Virus record (IMG/VR): IMGVR_UViG_3300032304_000618
Coordinates: 1 to 26,433 of that record
DNA length: 26,433 nt
Reading direction: 5' to 3' (one strand)
From: a virus
Positions 9,632 through 16,678 of this stretch are shown in pieces. A model generated the notes under the pieces. That model worked only from the letters and a program-made list of their open reading frames with translations. It did not search any database and had not been told where the DNA came from. Numbering within the stretch: the stretch's first letter is position 1; each line of letters begins with the position of its first letter. A program made the position numbers and the translations under genes.

Positions 9632-11386
9632 TTATGCTGCCCCGCCGATGGCGGCTAGTAGGTTTGCTATATCTGGACGTTGAGCAGCAGCGGGTGCGCC
9701 TCCTGGTTGTTCTGGAGTTGGCTGCGAGGCAGGGGCAGGGAGTGCTCCCGCTGCTGGAACTTGAGGTGCACCTTGCATTAGGTCTGGTGCTACTGGCATC
9801 TCTGGCGCTTCTTGTGGCGCAAATGCCTTACCAATAATAGTTTCTAGTTGGAGTCCCTTTTGGCGACCTTGAATAACTTCTGCAATGCGGGTAATGATCT
9901 GCGAAGGATCCTGACCTTGCGCTGCAAGGGCTGGAATGGCTTGAGCATACTGAGCAACAGCCACCCGCAAAGAATCGCGCATTTCTTCGATATCAACACG
10001 TTGTTCCTCCTGCGTTACATTTAACTCCATTGGAATCTCACGACGTACATAGTCACGAGATACGAGTTTGTCTGAACGCATTTGTAGTAAAGCAATGATG
10101 GCACGGTTTGGATCCATACCAGACATAATGCCGTAGCGAACATCTACACCGTAGTTACCATCAATCTGCTTTGATGGGATGTACTTCATATTAAACGGAG
10201 TACCGTCGTCTACACCCTTGATTTCCTTCTGCATAGAACCAAAGATTTTCTCATCTACTTCAAAGCAAAGAGAAGCAAGGTCTGTAAACATACGAGCAAA
10301 CTGTGCTTGTGCTGACTTGATTTGTGTATCAAAGCCTGCTTGTAGCGCTTGTACTCCGCGACCTGTAACGATAGATGCATCGATATTACCTGAGCGTACT
10401 TCTGGGTAACGAGAACCTAAACGTAGTTCACGCTCTAGTACACCTGACTCTGTGAAGACTCCAGGTGGTAGTTCCAATGGAACACGGCGGATACCTTGTG
10501 GATTAGCAGAACGCATAATCGCATCAGGGCCAAGAGCAAGTTCTTGCACATCTTGTGGGATAGCAATAGGTGCTTGGATAGACTTTTCTGCTGCTTGGAT
10601 CTGCAATACTGCAAAGCGAGCACGAGCAAGTTGAACTGATAGAACATCATCAAACTGTCCACGTGCTTCACCATCGATAGATGAGCGCATAGCAACGTAT
10701 GCCATACACTTACCGATAGGGTTTGGAATGTTTGAGAGTACTAGGTTCTTACGCTCTGGGATAAAGATTAGATCTTGGTCTTTGTCGTGGTAGCGAACTA
10801 GTGAGACATAAGGTGAGCCAGGAGAATAAACATTCTTTGGCATAATCTGGTCATAGAACTCTGGGTACTGCATTGCAAGTGTTTCAGCATCAGTTGCCAT
10901 TACCTGCGTGAGCGAGACGGTGCGACCAAATCTATCAATTTCAGGATAAGTACCAAAAGGATTAAGCAAACGTATTCTCGGATTGTTGGTTTCATAATCC
11001 ATCTCCACAATTCCTGGCAACATACCGTAAGTATTAAACCAGTCAGCACCAGTATACATTTGAATTTGTAGTTCAGATGCACTGATGTAATGGTTGACAA
11101 TACGAGTACGTGTATCTGCAGCCTTGCGTGCTGAGTCTGAAACCATATTGGTTGCAGCGCAGTTAAACGATGGCAGTGGTGCCATCGCTTCTGCAAGGTC
11201 GCGTGCTGCTACGTCAATAAAGTTAGCAACTAGAGGCTTTGGATATTCCTCTGAAAACATTGCAGGGTAAACCTTGCTAATGTCTCCCTGACGTACAGAG
11301 AGCACATCACGCATTCTCTGGTCACGTGCGGAGTAGCGCGTTTGTAGGCGACTAACCTTGGCTACTACCTCTTTAGTTGATAACAA
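9632..11386 (-). CDS. portal protein, 584 aa (TTG start)
   Basis: The portal is the dodecameric ring at the capsid vertex through which DNA is packaged and ejected. Identification rests on size, position soon after the terminase, and overall character: a mixed alpha/beta body, a long helical segment around residues 345-395 (ALQAGFDTQIKSAQAQFARM) that suits the stem/clip region, and a disordered Pro/Ala/Gln-rich tail from about 530. I see no strict motif, so this is a strong contextual call rather than proof. The frame opens with TTG, and AAGGA is well placed upstream; no closer ATG preserves the N-terminal helix. Confidence 0.75.
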   Translation of the reverse strand: MLSTKEVVAKVSRLQTRYSARDQRMRDVLSVRQGDISKVYPAMFSEEYPKPLVANFIDVAARDLAEAMAPLPSFNCAATNMVSDSARKAADTRTRIVNHYISASELQIQMYTGADWFNTYGMLPGIVEMDYETNNPRIRLLNPFGTYPEIDRFGRTVSLTQVMATDAETLAMQYPEFYDQIMPKNVYSPGSPYVSLVRYHDKDQDLIFIPERKNLVLSNIPNPIGKCMAYVAMRSSIDGEARGQFDDVLSVQLARARFAVLQIQAAEKSIQAPIAIPQDVQELALGPDAIMRSANPQGIRRVPLELPPGVFTESGVLERELRLGSRYPEVRSGNIDASIVTGRGVQALQAGFDTQIKSAQAQFARMFTDLASLCFEVDEKIFGSMQKEIKGVDDGTPFNMKYIPSKQIDGNYGVDVRYGIMSGMDPNRAIIALLQMRSDKLVSRDYVRREIPMELNVTQEEQRVDIEEMRDSLRVAVAQYAQAIPALAAQGQDPSQIITRIAEVIQGRQKGLQLETIIGKAFAPQEAPEMPVAPDLMQGAPQVPAAGALPAPASQPTPEQPGGAPAAAQRPDIANLLAAIGGAA

Positions 11387-11395
11387 TTGTTTTCC

Positions 11396-11668
11396 TTACT
11401 TCTTCTTTTTTCTTGCTGCTTCTGCAGCGTCCATCTTCTTATTCCACACAATTACTTCAGATGTATACTTTGGCTTTTCCTTAAAGAAATCTTTAACCTT
11501 TGAAGCATTAGAAGGACCAGTTTTCTTAGGTGTGGTTTTCTTCTTAGCACTAGGTCCAAAAGACACTAGACCAGCACCTGATTTTTTAGGATTACTGGTT
11601 GCAGTTTTCTTTACGGTAGGTGCATTAGATGTCATACCTGCAAATGTTTTTTTGGTTGTTTTAGCCAT
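11396..11668 (-). CDS. Lys-rich basic protein, 90 aa
   Basis: About a quarter of the residues are lysine, mixed with Thr, Ser, Pro and Ala, ending in AARKKKK. One short ordered-looking segment is present (about 60-80, with Trp). The composition recalls linker-histone tails, suggesting nucleic acid binding or virion DNA condensation (inference). AAGGA precedes the ATG. It is the third of three consecutive basic genes between the terminase and the portal. Confidence 0.7.
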   Translation of the reverse strand: MAKTTKKTFAGMTSNAPTVKKTATSNPKKSGAGLVSFGPSAKKKTTPKKTGPSNASKVKDFFKEKPKYTSEVIVWNKKMDAAEAARKKKK

Positions 11669-11686
11669 TAGTAATCCTTAAGTTGT

Positions 11687-12007
11687 TTAGTAAATTGTTT
11701 TCTTAGGCTTTACTGGCACAGCAAAAACTCCACCAATACGCTTGCTTTCCAAAGGTGCTCTCTTTGCAACCTTTGGACTAGCCGCTGCTTTCTTTGCTGC
11801 AGTTGCCACTCTCTTTGGAGCAGATGCTGCAAGTGCAGAGTTAGCCAGCAGTCTCCTTGGACCAGGTGCTGCATTTGTAACTCTTGGCATTAGTTTTTTT
11901 GTACCAGGCTTAGCACCTTGAATCTTAGGCATTGGATTCTTAGTGCCTTTTGCTGGTGCGCGAGGACCTGTAAGTTTCTTAACTGCAGGAACATTCTTCT
12001 TTGGCAT
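11687..12007 (-). CDS. Lys/Pro/Ala-rich basic protein, 106 aa
   Basis: The sequence is built from short repeats of Lys, Pro, Ala and Gly, such as the recurring KKLxxPRAP/KKLMPRVT and AAKKAAASPKVAKRA patterns, with almost no acidic residues. It is expected to be disordered and strongly DNA-binding. AAGGGG is placed well before the ATG. It is adjacent to two other basic genes in the same direction, so a shared role in packaged DNA or head assembly is plausible but unproven. Confidence 0.7.
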   Translation of the reverse strand: MPKKNVPAVKKLTGPRAPAKGTKNPMPKIQGAKPGTKKLMPRVTNAAPGPRRLLANSALAASAPKRVATAAKKAAASPKVAKRAPLESKRIGGVFAVPVKPKKTIY

Positions 12008-12017
12008 TAGTTTCCCC

Positions 12018-12569
12018 TTATCGATTCACATTGCTGCGACCGCTACCGCCGCCGCCACCCATACCAAAACCTCCACGAAGACCTCCGCCACCGACGCTTT
12101 GGCGTGCTGCCTTGGCTGCTGCTGCACGTTTTGCTTTTCCTTCGGCCTTTGCTTTCGTTGATACTTCTTTGAATTTACGTTCTGCTTCTGCTTTTGCTTT
12201 GTTTACTGCTTTGGTTTGAGCAGCGCTTGGCTTATTGCCAAACTTTGTTTGATCTACATCAAAGCCAGCACGTCTTAATGCATCTTGACCTGCTGCTCTA
12301 ACAGCGTATCGGCGATTTTCTGCAATAGACCTTTGAAGATTCTTCTTATCTACCCTTGCTTTTTCTTTTGCCTTTGCGCGAGCAGCAGGAGTTCTATCTT
12401 GAGCCCTCTCCATTATTGCTCGCTTTTCAGTTAAAGTCTGTGTTAACGGCTTTGACCCAGGCTTAAGAACCTTTACGTTTGATGATACTTTCTTAACTAC
12501 TGTTGCAGTCATCGCGCCCTTGCGAGCAGCATCTGCAGACTTTGCTACTGTCTTTTTCTTTAGTGCCAT
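12018..12569 (-). CDS. basic Ala/Lys/Arg-rich protein with Gly-rich tail, 183 aa
   Basis: Residues 1-60 are Lys/Thr/Val-rich. Residues 60-155 form a long Ala/Lys/Arg/Glu-rich helix-prone stretch. The tail is a Gly/Ser/Arg tract ending in NVNR, reminiscent of RNA- or DNA-binding RGG-like tails. AAGGAG precedes the ATG, and the gene starts 14 bases after the terminase stop. The small terminase subunit often neighbours the large subunit, but no helix-turn-helix is seen here, so that assignment is not made. Confidence 0.65.
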   Translation of the reverse strand: MALKKKTVAKSADAARKGAMTATVVKKVSSNVKVLKPGSKPLTQTLTEKRAIMERAQDRTPAARAKAKEKARVDKKNLQRSIAENRRYAVRAAGQDALRRAGFDVDQTKFGNKPSAAQTKAVNKAKAEAERKFKEVSTKAKAEGKAKRAAAAKAARQSVGGGGLRGGFGMGGGGGSGRSNVNR

Positions 12570-12583
12570 TTGCTATCTCCTTA

Positions 12584-14443
12584 TTAGATGAATGTACGAT
12601 CTTTCTCGGCGAGCAATTCATCTATATTGATAACTGTTCGCTTGCCTATCTCACTACGAGACAGGAATGGATTTTTCATATGGTGGGTCTTGTGCATACC
12701 TTGGTTGAGCATCTCGCGTGCGCGGATCTCACAGAACCAAAGAGCCATCACCATATCTGTTTTGCCTTTGGTCGTAGGCGACCAGGTGATTAGTTGCTCG
12801 ATGAGCGCCTTAATGTTTTCAGTTTGGTCAGAAGGTAAATGAATAAGGTTGTCTCTGTGGTGCTTACCATCGTGTTGCTTGGTCCCAAACAAAGTTGACA
12901 TTGATGCAACACCAAAGCCTGAGTCCCACTTGTTGGATCCAGTATGGTGTTCCCGCAGTAGCACTCCTCTGGAGGCCAGGTTCTGACGGATTCCCTCATC
13001 TTGCGTAAGGAATGATTGGAAAGCATTCTTTTCTACAATCCACTCGGTAGGCTGGTAGAGCGCAGTCCAGTCAAAGATTATCTGACGGATTGCAGCAGGC
13101 GTAGGACGAGTAATCTTAATAGCATCAACGATATAGCGTTTATGACTAACCCGATCAATAGCGTAACAAACGACGGCTGTATCACCAACCATAGCGGGAT
13201 CAAGACCACAAATAATTGAAAAGCCACTAAGGTCACGCGGATGGCCTGGGTGACCAGGAACCAAGCGACCTGCTTTACGCATACCATCTATAGAACCTCG
13301 CACACATACTGGGTCAAAGATTGCATCATCTGATATATCCTGCTGCTGGTAAACCAGCGCCCAGGTAGATGCATCCATTGCTTGTCGTTCATTGTAAAGG
13401 TTACGACCATTCCATCTAGGGTATAGTCCATCCTCATTCAAATCTGATTCTGTCTGTCCATCAAAAGGAGCATCAGATGCTGGCCACAAGGTAACCCACT
13501 TATCGGGGTCTTCGTGTGTTTCTAGTAATGCTGGCATAGCCAAGTACTTCCACGGGACCAGTCCACCAGGGTAGCGGTCTTCGGAGCGTAGTTCTTTGTA
13601 GAGATCAATTGCTGTAACGCGGGTACCAATAATGATTAACTTACCAGTAGGGTTAAGACGAGAGCGCACATCCTGAGTTAACCAGCGAATTTGTTTCTCA
13701 AACTCGTTAGCGTTCTTTAAGGTAATAGCGTCATCGACAATAATCATATCTGCACGCTTACCGTAGATCTGACCACCGATACCGACGGCTTCGATGTTTG
13801 GATCCTTTTCAGATGACTCACGGAGTTCATCACCAAAGGTCACGCGGGTTGCTTGCCAGGAAGCGGTCTTAGAGTTAAACCCTACGCCAGCAGCGTAAGC
13901 CTGTTGCAGTGCTTCATAGTTAGGATGAGTCAGGCGTTGCTTGATGGCGTAGAGAAAGTCGGCTGCTAGTTGCTGAGTCTGAGAGACAATCAGCACACGA
14001 AAGTTAGGATTCTGACATACCTGCCAGGTAACGTAGTCAATAGTGACCGTCATCGACTTGGCGTGGTTGGGCGGGATATTGATAAGGATACGGTTACTAG
14101 CCAGCCCTGGTTCGTACTTCATACTGGGATGTAGCCAGCCAGGTTCCCTACCCTCGATTACATCTATGAGGTTTTGCTGATGAGCAAAGGTCTTAGAGTG
14201 TAGGTAGCGTTCACGGAACTGGGCAAAGGTTAAGTCGTGGACATCGGATGAGGCAAAGTTCTTATCCTTTAACCCTAGCCGTGTTCGGTCCATCTTGTCT
14301 GCAAAGACCTTATCGGTCCTGCGGTAGTACTCGTAGGTCTTATAGGATTTACCAGATGCAGCCGTGGCTGCCTCGATGGTTAGACCTTCTGCTACACCTG
14401 AAAGGATCAGACGCTTGGCGATGTCACTGGACTTCTCCGTCAT
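12584..14443 (-). CDS. terL: terminase large subunit, 619 aa
   Basis: This is the ATP-driven DNA packaging motor and headful/site nuclease. The ATPase domain shows a variant Walker A PPNHAKS (residues 124-130), Walker B IIVDD (234-238) and a coupling motif IIIGTR (270-275). The C-terminal RNase-H-like nuclease has acidic residues D415 (in GLDPAMVGD), E471 (VEKNAF) and D563 (KTDMVMALW). The first 60 residues may carry a helix-turn-helix-like segment, as if part of a small-subunit function were fused. GGAG stands five bases before the ATG. It is the first gene of the leftward late module, preceded by a long structured leader. Confidence 0.95.
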   Translation of the reverse strand: MTEKSSDIAKRLILSGVAEGLTIEAATAASGKSYKTYEYYRRTDKVFADKMDRTRLGLKDKNFASSDVHDLTFAQFRERYLHSKTFAHQQNLIDVIEGREPGWLHPSMKYEPGLASNRILINIPPNHAKSMTVTIDYVTWQVCQNPNFRVLIVSQTQQLAADFLYAIKQRLTHPNYEALQQAYAAGVGFNSKTASWQATRVTFGDELRESSEKDPNIEAVGIGGQIYGKRADMIIVDDAITLKNANEFEKQIRWLTQDVRSRLNPTGKLIIIGTRVTAIDLYKELRSEDRYPGGLVPWKYLAMPALLETHEDPDKWVTLWPASDAPFDGQTESDLNEDGLYPRWNGRNLYNERQAMDASTWALVYQQQDISDDAIFDPVCVRGSIDGMRKAGRLVPGHPGHPRDLSGFSIICGLDPAMVGDTAVVCYAIDRVSHKRYIVDAIKITRPTPAAIRQIIFDWTALYQPTEWIVEKNAFQSFLTQDEGIRQNLASRGVLLREHHTGSNKWDSGFGVASMSTLFGTKQHDGKHHRDNLIHLPSDQTENIKALIEQLITWSPTTKGKTDMVMALWFCEIRAREMLNQGMHKTHHMKNPFLSRSEIGKRTVINIDELLAEKDRTFI

Positions 14444-14461
14444 CTGCTCTCCTCTAATAAA

Positions 14462-14474
14462 GCGCCGAAGGCGC
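14462..14474 (-). terminator. hairpin just upstream of the terminase ribosome site
   Basis: GCGCC-GAA-GGCGC is a perfect 5-bp stem. On the minus strand it is followed by TTTATT and then the terminase ribosome binding site, so it could act as an attenuator or weak terminator of leader transcription. On the plus strand it is followed by GAAAAAAATTTTTT. Confidence 0.4.
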
Positions 14475-14491
14475 GAAAAAAATTTTTTATA

Positions 14492-14690
14492 CGAGGGGCG
14501 TAGCCCTCGAACGGAATCACAGATTCCTTTACTAGGGGAAGTATCTCTATACTGGAGATAGTCCTATCCCCACTAAAAGCGGTGCCGTGCACCGCACCAT
14601 TCGGGCTTAACGCCCGAGCAAGCCACAGCGCAGCGAGGGGTAAGTTGGTGCTCGTCCTAGGGGGACTCGCGTAGTGCCAACGTAGCGAGT
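14492..14690. repeat. cluster of six consecutive stem-loops
   Basis: Perfect or near-perfect inverted repeats are at 14492-14509 (CGAGGG/CCCTCG), 14513-14527 (GGAATC/GATTCC), 14535-14571 (outer GGGGA/TCCCC, inner TATCTC/GAGATA), 14581-14593 (GGTGC/GCACC), 14601-14617 (TCGGGC/GCCCGA) and 14665-14690 (ACTCGC/GCGAGT). Together they would fold the 5' leader of the late transcript into a chain of hairpins. They are not copies of one repeat, so duplication alone does not explain them. Confidence 0.6.
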
Positions 14691-14774
14691 AACGGTCGTA
14701 AAACTAGTACTGGTTCGTTTTACTCCCTACTATATATAAGGCAGGAAAAATAACCGATTTCCCGTCTACGGTAT

Positions 14775-14804
14775 ATTTTATTTACGTTTTGTGACTAAGG
14801 TCAC
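14775..14804 (-). promoter_or_regulatory. candidate leftward promoter for the late operon
   Basis: On the minus strand GTGACC (14804-14799) and TAAAAT (14780-14775) are separated by 18 bases and match the sigma-70 boxes at 4/6 and 5/6. The -35 box lies inside the TGTGA-N6-TCACA operator. Transcription would begin near 14768 and give a leader of about 325 bases before the terminase gene. Confidence 0.35.
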
Positions 14805-14805
14805 A
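14790..14805. promoter_or_regulatory. CRP/GlxR-type operator
   Basis: TGTGACTAAGGTCACA is a perfect palindromic match to TGTGA-N6-TCACA, the site recognised by CRP-family regulators such as actinobacterial GlxR/Crp. It overlaps the -35 box of the candidate leftward promoter and touches a TAGAAT at 14806-14811 on the plus strand. Host cAMP-responsive control is inferred, not shown. Confidence 0.5.
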
Positions 14806-14816
14806 TAGAATATGTG
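14802..14816. repeat. inverted repeat next to the operator
   Basis: CACATA-GAA-TATGTG is a perfect 6-bp inverted repeat that shares four bases with the right half of the TGTGA-N6-TCACA site. It could be a second overlapping operator or part of a composite site. Confidence 0.4.
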
Positions 14817-14950
14817 TACAAAATAGGACATTTCCAGGGGATCTCACTTTAGCGTATATTTTTTGTTGGGGTGTATATGTACTGCCGCCGTCAAACTTAA
14901 CACACGGGGGTCTGCTTTAGATGACCAGTCAAGACCAGACAAGACAAAGC

Positions 14951-14987
14951 CTGACCATACCTGACTGCTTATGCCCTGACTAGTCAG
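14951..14987. repeat. CTGAC repeats with a 12-bp perfect palindrome
   Basis: CTGAC occurs at 14951, 14961 and 14976. The last copy opens the perfect palindrome CTGACTAGTCAG (14976-14987). Related GACCAG/GACAAGAC words lie just to the left (14922-14945). The spacing resembles short iterons, so a replication initiator binding site is one option. Confidence 0.4.
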
Positions 14988-15065
14988 AAATAGATGGCCT
15001 GCTCCCCCCTCGGCGGGTGTACATACATAACTAATCTGTCCATTTATAAACATCATCTCAACAGT

Positions 15066-15194
15066 TAGACAGTTGCGCCCTATCTGTCTACCTTGTTTCC
15101 TTCCTTAATCTACGGGCAGACCTTCCCCTTCTTGATTACTCAATAGCGACAAGGCCAAGCCCTAAGTTACTAGGCTTCCCTCTTCGGTAACTTA
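15066..15194. repeat. two long-spaced inverted repeats
   Basis: TAGACAG and CTGTCTA (15066-15072 and 15084-15090) form a 7-bp stem with an 11-base loop. TAAGTTAC and GTAACTTA (15163-15170 and 15187-15194) form an 8-bp stem with a 16-base loop. Neither has a following U-run in either direction. They may be protein-binding or origin hairpins. Confidence 0.45.
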
Positions 15195-15267
15195 TGCACT
15201 CTTTGAATTGTCGATAAAGAGACAAGATACGACACAGAAAAAAGATTCCGCCCTCTTGTGTATACGG

Positions 15268-15297
15268 TAGACACCCGCACTCTTTTGCCCCTAGAAT
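15268..15297 (+). promoter_or_regulatory. rightward promoter of the small-gene operon
   Basis: TAGACA (15268-15273) and TAGAAT (15292-15297), 18 bases apart, each match the sigma-70 boxes at 5/6. Transcription should start near 15304, about 63 bases before the first rightward gene, with two hairpins in the leader. Confidence 0.55.
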
Positions 15298-15307
15298 AGG
15301 AACATCA

Positions 15308-15348
15308 AAGAGCGAAGGGCTCTTAGATATAGTTGAAAGTTCAACTAT
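15308..15348 (+). promoter_or_regulatory. leader hairpin and 20-bp operator-like palindrome
   Basis: AAGAGC-GAAGG-GCTCTT (15308-15324) is followed by ATAGTTGAA-AG-TTCAACTAT (15329-15348), a perfect 9-bp inverted repeat with a 2-base centre. The tight spacing of the second suits a dimeric repressor site better than an RNA loop. Both lie between the promoter and the GAAGGG ribosome site of the first gene, a good place to gate early expression. Confidence 0.5.
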
Positions 15349-15366
15349 TAACGAAGGGAAAAAACA

Positions 15367-15564
15367 GTGCTAGACACTAACAATTCAACATTCAACAAGG
15401 AAATAACAAGAGCATTAATCAAAGAGATGAAGGCCCGCGGATTAAGTGAAAAGGCCGCCGCATACGTCTGCTCTAACTATGACTTCACCTCTTACCTTTT
15501 GGAGGGCTCACTCTCACACTTAGAGAAGCAAATCTACGAAGTAGAAACAGCGGCGGGCTTCTAA
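15367..15564 (+). CDS. small helical protein, 65 aa (GTG start)
   Basis: First gene of the rightward operon. The product begins MLDTNNSTFNKEITRALIKE and is predicted helical, with a segment KARGLSEKAAAYVCSNYDF that faintly recalls a helix-turn-helix, but I do not assign it. GAAGGG lies eight bases before the GTG. Its stop overlaps the next ATG in TAATG. A role in early takeover or self-regulation is only suggested by position beside the operator-like palindrome. Confidence 0.65.
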   Translation: MLDTNNSTFNKEITRALIKEMKARGLSEKAAAYVCSNYDFTSYLLEGSLSHLEKQIYEVETAAGF

Positions 15565-15740
15565 TGAAAAACCAAACCTTCACAATTCGTTTGCAAGTAC
15601 GCGAGGGATACGACACACCAAACACAACAGCGGAAGAGGTGGAAATCTATCTCAAAGACCTCTTGCAGAAAGCGGTTTTGCCCGCCCTTAACCTTGATCT
15701 TGTTCCCCTATCCCTAGAAGTAAAGAAAGCGAGAAAGTAA
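15564..15740 (+). CDS. small protein, 58 aa
   Basis: The product runs from MKNQTFTIRLQVREGYDT to VKKARK. An N-terminal beta strand and a following helix (residues 22-40, EEVEIYLKDLLQKAV) suggest a compact alpha/beta fold. The start shares a base with the previous stop (TAATG), so it is translated by coupling rather than from a clear ribosome site. The stop is immediately followed by the next ATG. Function unknown. Confidence 0.6.
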   Translation: MKNQTFTIRLQVREGYDTPNTTAEEVEIYLKDLLQKAVLPALNLDLVPLSLEVKKARK

Positions 15741-15863
15741 ATGAACAAAGGCGCACTTATTGAAGCGTTAGCGGTAGCCCGTGACCATTTCGATTTTGAA
15801 GGCGAACACATCAAGGCACAAGCGATACGCGATTACATCGACACATTGAAGGGTTCTAATTAA
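15741..15863 (+). CDS. small acidic protein, 40 aa
   Basis: The product begins MNKGALIEALAVARDHFDFE and is probably one or two helices with a His/Asp/Glu-rich centre. It starts on the base after the previous stop; a GAAAGCGAGAAAG stretch just upstream could serve as a weak ribosome site. Its stop abuts the next ATG (TAAATG). No family recognised. Confidence 0.55.
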   Translation: MNKGALIEALAVARDHFDFEGEHIKAQAIRDYIDTLKGSN

Positions 15864-16028
15864 ATGAAACTAACATCCAAGGAACTAATACTCATCACCT
15901 CATCCCTCGAAGCCGACACCCTAGGCAATTGGGGAGACGGGCGCGGGGATGAGATTAAGGCGCTATTGAAGAAGATTAATAAGGAAAGGCGCCGCCTAGT
16001 GGTAGAGAAGGTCTACACGGCACAATAG
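15864..16028 (+). CDS. small basic-tailed protein, 54 aa
   Basis: The product begins MKLTSKELILITSSLEADTL, followed by a Gly/Asp-rich turn (GNWGDGRGDE) and a Lys/Arg-rich helix (IKALLKKINKERRRLVVEK). It starts directly after the previous stop, so it belongs to the same coupled chain. A helical hairpin with a nucleic-acid-friendly second helix is plausible; no function is assigned. Confidence 0.55.
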   Translation: MKLTSKELILITSSLEADTLGNWGDGRGDEIKALLKKINKERRRLVVEKVYTAQ

Positions 16029-16101
16029 AACACCGCCCCCGCGCTATAGGCTAGAGACTCACACTCTCACGGGGGCACAAGGTAAGGGGCAACACCGCCC
16101 C
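16029..16101 (+). repeat. direct repeats with two GC-rich hairpins between genes
   Basis: AACACCGCCCC occurs at 16029-16039 and 16091-16101, each followed by a related TAGGCT word. GCCCCCG (16035-16041) pairs with CGGGGGC (16070-16076), and GGGGC (16086-16090) pairs with GCCCC (16097-16101). There is no U-run, so this is not an intrinsic terminator. It may tune the downstream messages. Confidence 0.5.
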
Positions 16102-16127
16102 GCCTTAGGCTCAGGAAGGGGCTTAGA

Positions 16128-16346
16128 ATGGCAGTTTACTACGTATCAAACGAAAATGGCGATTGGTGGACGATTGACACCGCGACCGCACAAGGCGACA
16201 CCCTATTCATTATCAAGGAGGAAGACTTAGCGCGAGCCGTGGCGGATAAGAATCCAAACGAGAAGGAGATTGATATCGATTCAATCGATAAGTTAGAAAA
16301 TGTTATCCGTGAATATGGCAAAGCCCAGACCGTGGAGGTAATGTGA
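16128..16346 (+). CDS. small acidic protein, 72 aa
   Basis: AGGAAGGGG lies a few bases before the ATG, so this starts a new translation unit after the hairpin-bearing gap. The N-terminus MAVYYVSNENGDWWTIDT reads as beta strands, followed by an acidic helix (IIKEEDLARAVADK) and a last helical stretch. It may be a small alpha/beta protein; I do not recognise a family. Its stop overlaps the next ATG (TGATG). Confidence 0.65.
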   Translation: MAVYYVSNENGDWWTIDTATAQGDTLFIIKEEDLARAVADKNPNEKEIDIDSIDKLENVIREYGKAQTVEVM

Positions 16347-16678
16347 TGCAAACAACAATAGAAGAAGTTCGCTCATTAGTGGCGACGCTTGAGAAGTTAA
16401 TCGAACCACTATTCGAGGGCGAAGTGGTGGAGGATGCGCCTTATGAATCTATGAAGCGCCCGCACTTAGTACTACAAGAAGGAAGCAAGACATACGGGCG
16501 AGCCTGGCGCGTCCACTTTACGGGCGGTAGTAAGTACGGCTCAGGGCACTGGGAGCCACGCGGATTTAGCGACTACCTAGGCGGAAGCAAAGCGGAAGCA
16601 GCCCATACCCTACGCAAACTAATTGCGGGCATTCACACAGGGCTATTGATTGCAGAGAAGAAGGAGGTCAAGGCGTGA
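16346..16678 (+). CDS. small phage protein, 110 aa
   Basis: A GTG three bases upstream is in frame, but GGAGG sits seven bases before the ATG and four before the GTG, so the ATG is chosen. The N-terminal helix MQTTIEEVRSLVATLEKLIE is followed by a beta-rich middle with aromatic and Gly residues (TYGRAWRVHFTGGSKYGSG) and a C-terminal helix. The fold may be a small binding domain. Function unknown. Confidence 0.65.
   Translation: MQTTIEEVRSLVATLEKLIEPLFEGEVVEDAPYESMKRPHLVLQEGSKTYGRAWRVHFTGGSKYGSGHWEPRGFSDYLGGSKAEAAHTLRKLIAGIHTGLLIAEKKEVKA

Larger units (their letters stand above)
14444..15366. other. non-coding hub between divergent operons
   Basis: No convincing gene lies here. The stretch separates leftward late genes from rightward small genes and carries at least a dozen inverted repeats, an operator-like site, promoter candidates on both strands and a CTGAC repeat cluster. 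These are listed separately. Dense short palindromes, direct repeats and divergent promoters are typical of a phage control region and often of a replication origin, but the origin function is inference. Confidence 0.75.

Noticed and set aside
12001-12219. Plus-strand open frame rich in Pro and Ala
   Set aside because: It is the mirror of the Gly/Lys-rich gene on the minus strand, with no ribosome site.
12018-12569. Small terminase subunit
   Set aside because: Position fits, but the protein is a basic low-complexity chain without a visible helix-turn-helix.
14806-14811. TAGAAT as -10 of a second rightward promoter
   Set aside because: No acceptable -35 at 16-19 bases, and no gene follows for over 500 bases.
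14951-14987. CTGAC copies as a possible CRISPR array
   Set aside because: The repeats are only 5 bases long with uneven 5-10 base gaps; no spacer structure or Cas1/Cas2 gene is visible.
14844-15056. Minus-strand open frame of 70 codons in the non-coding hub
   Set aside because: No ribosome site, odd composition, and it runs across the CTGAC repeats and palindromes.
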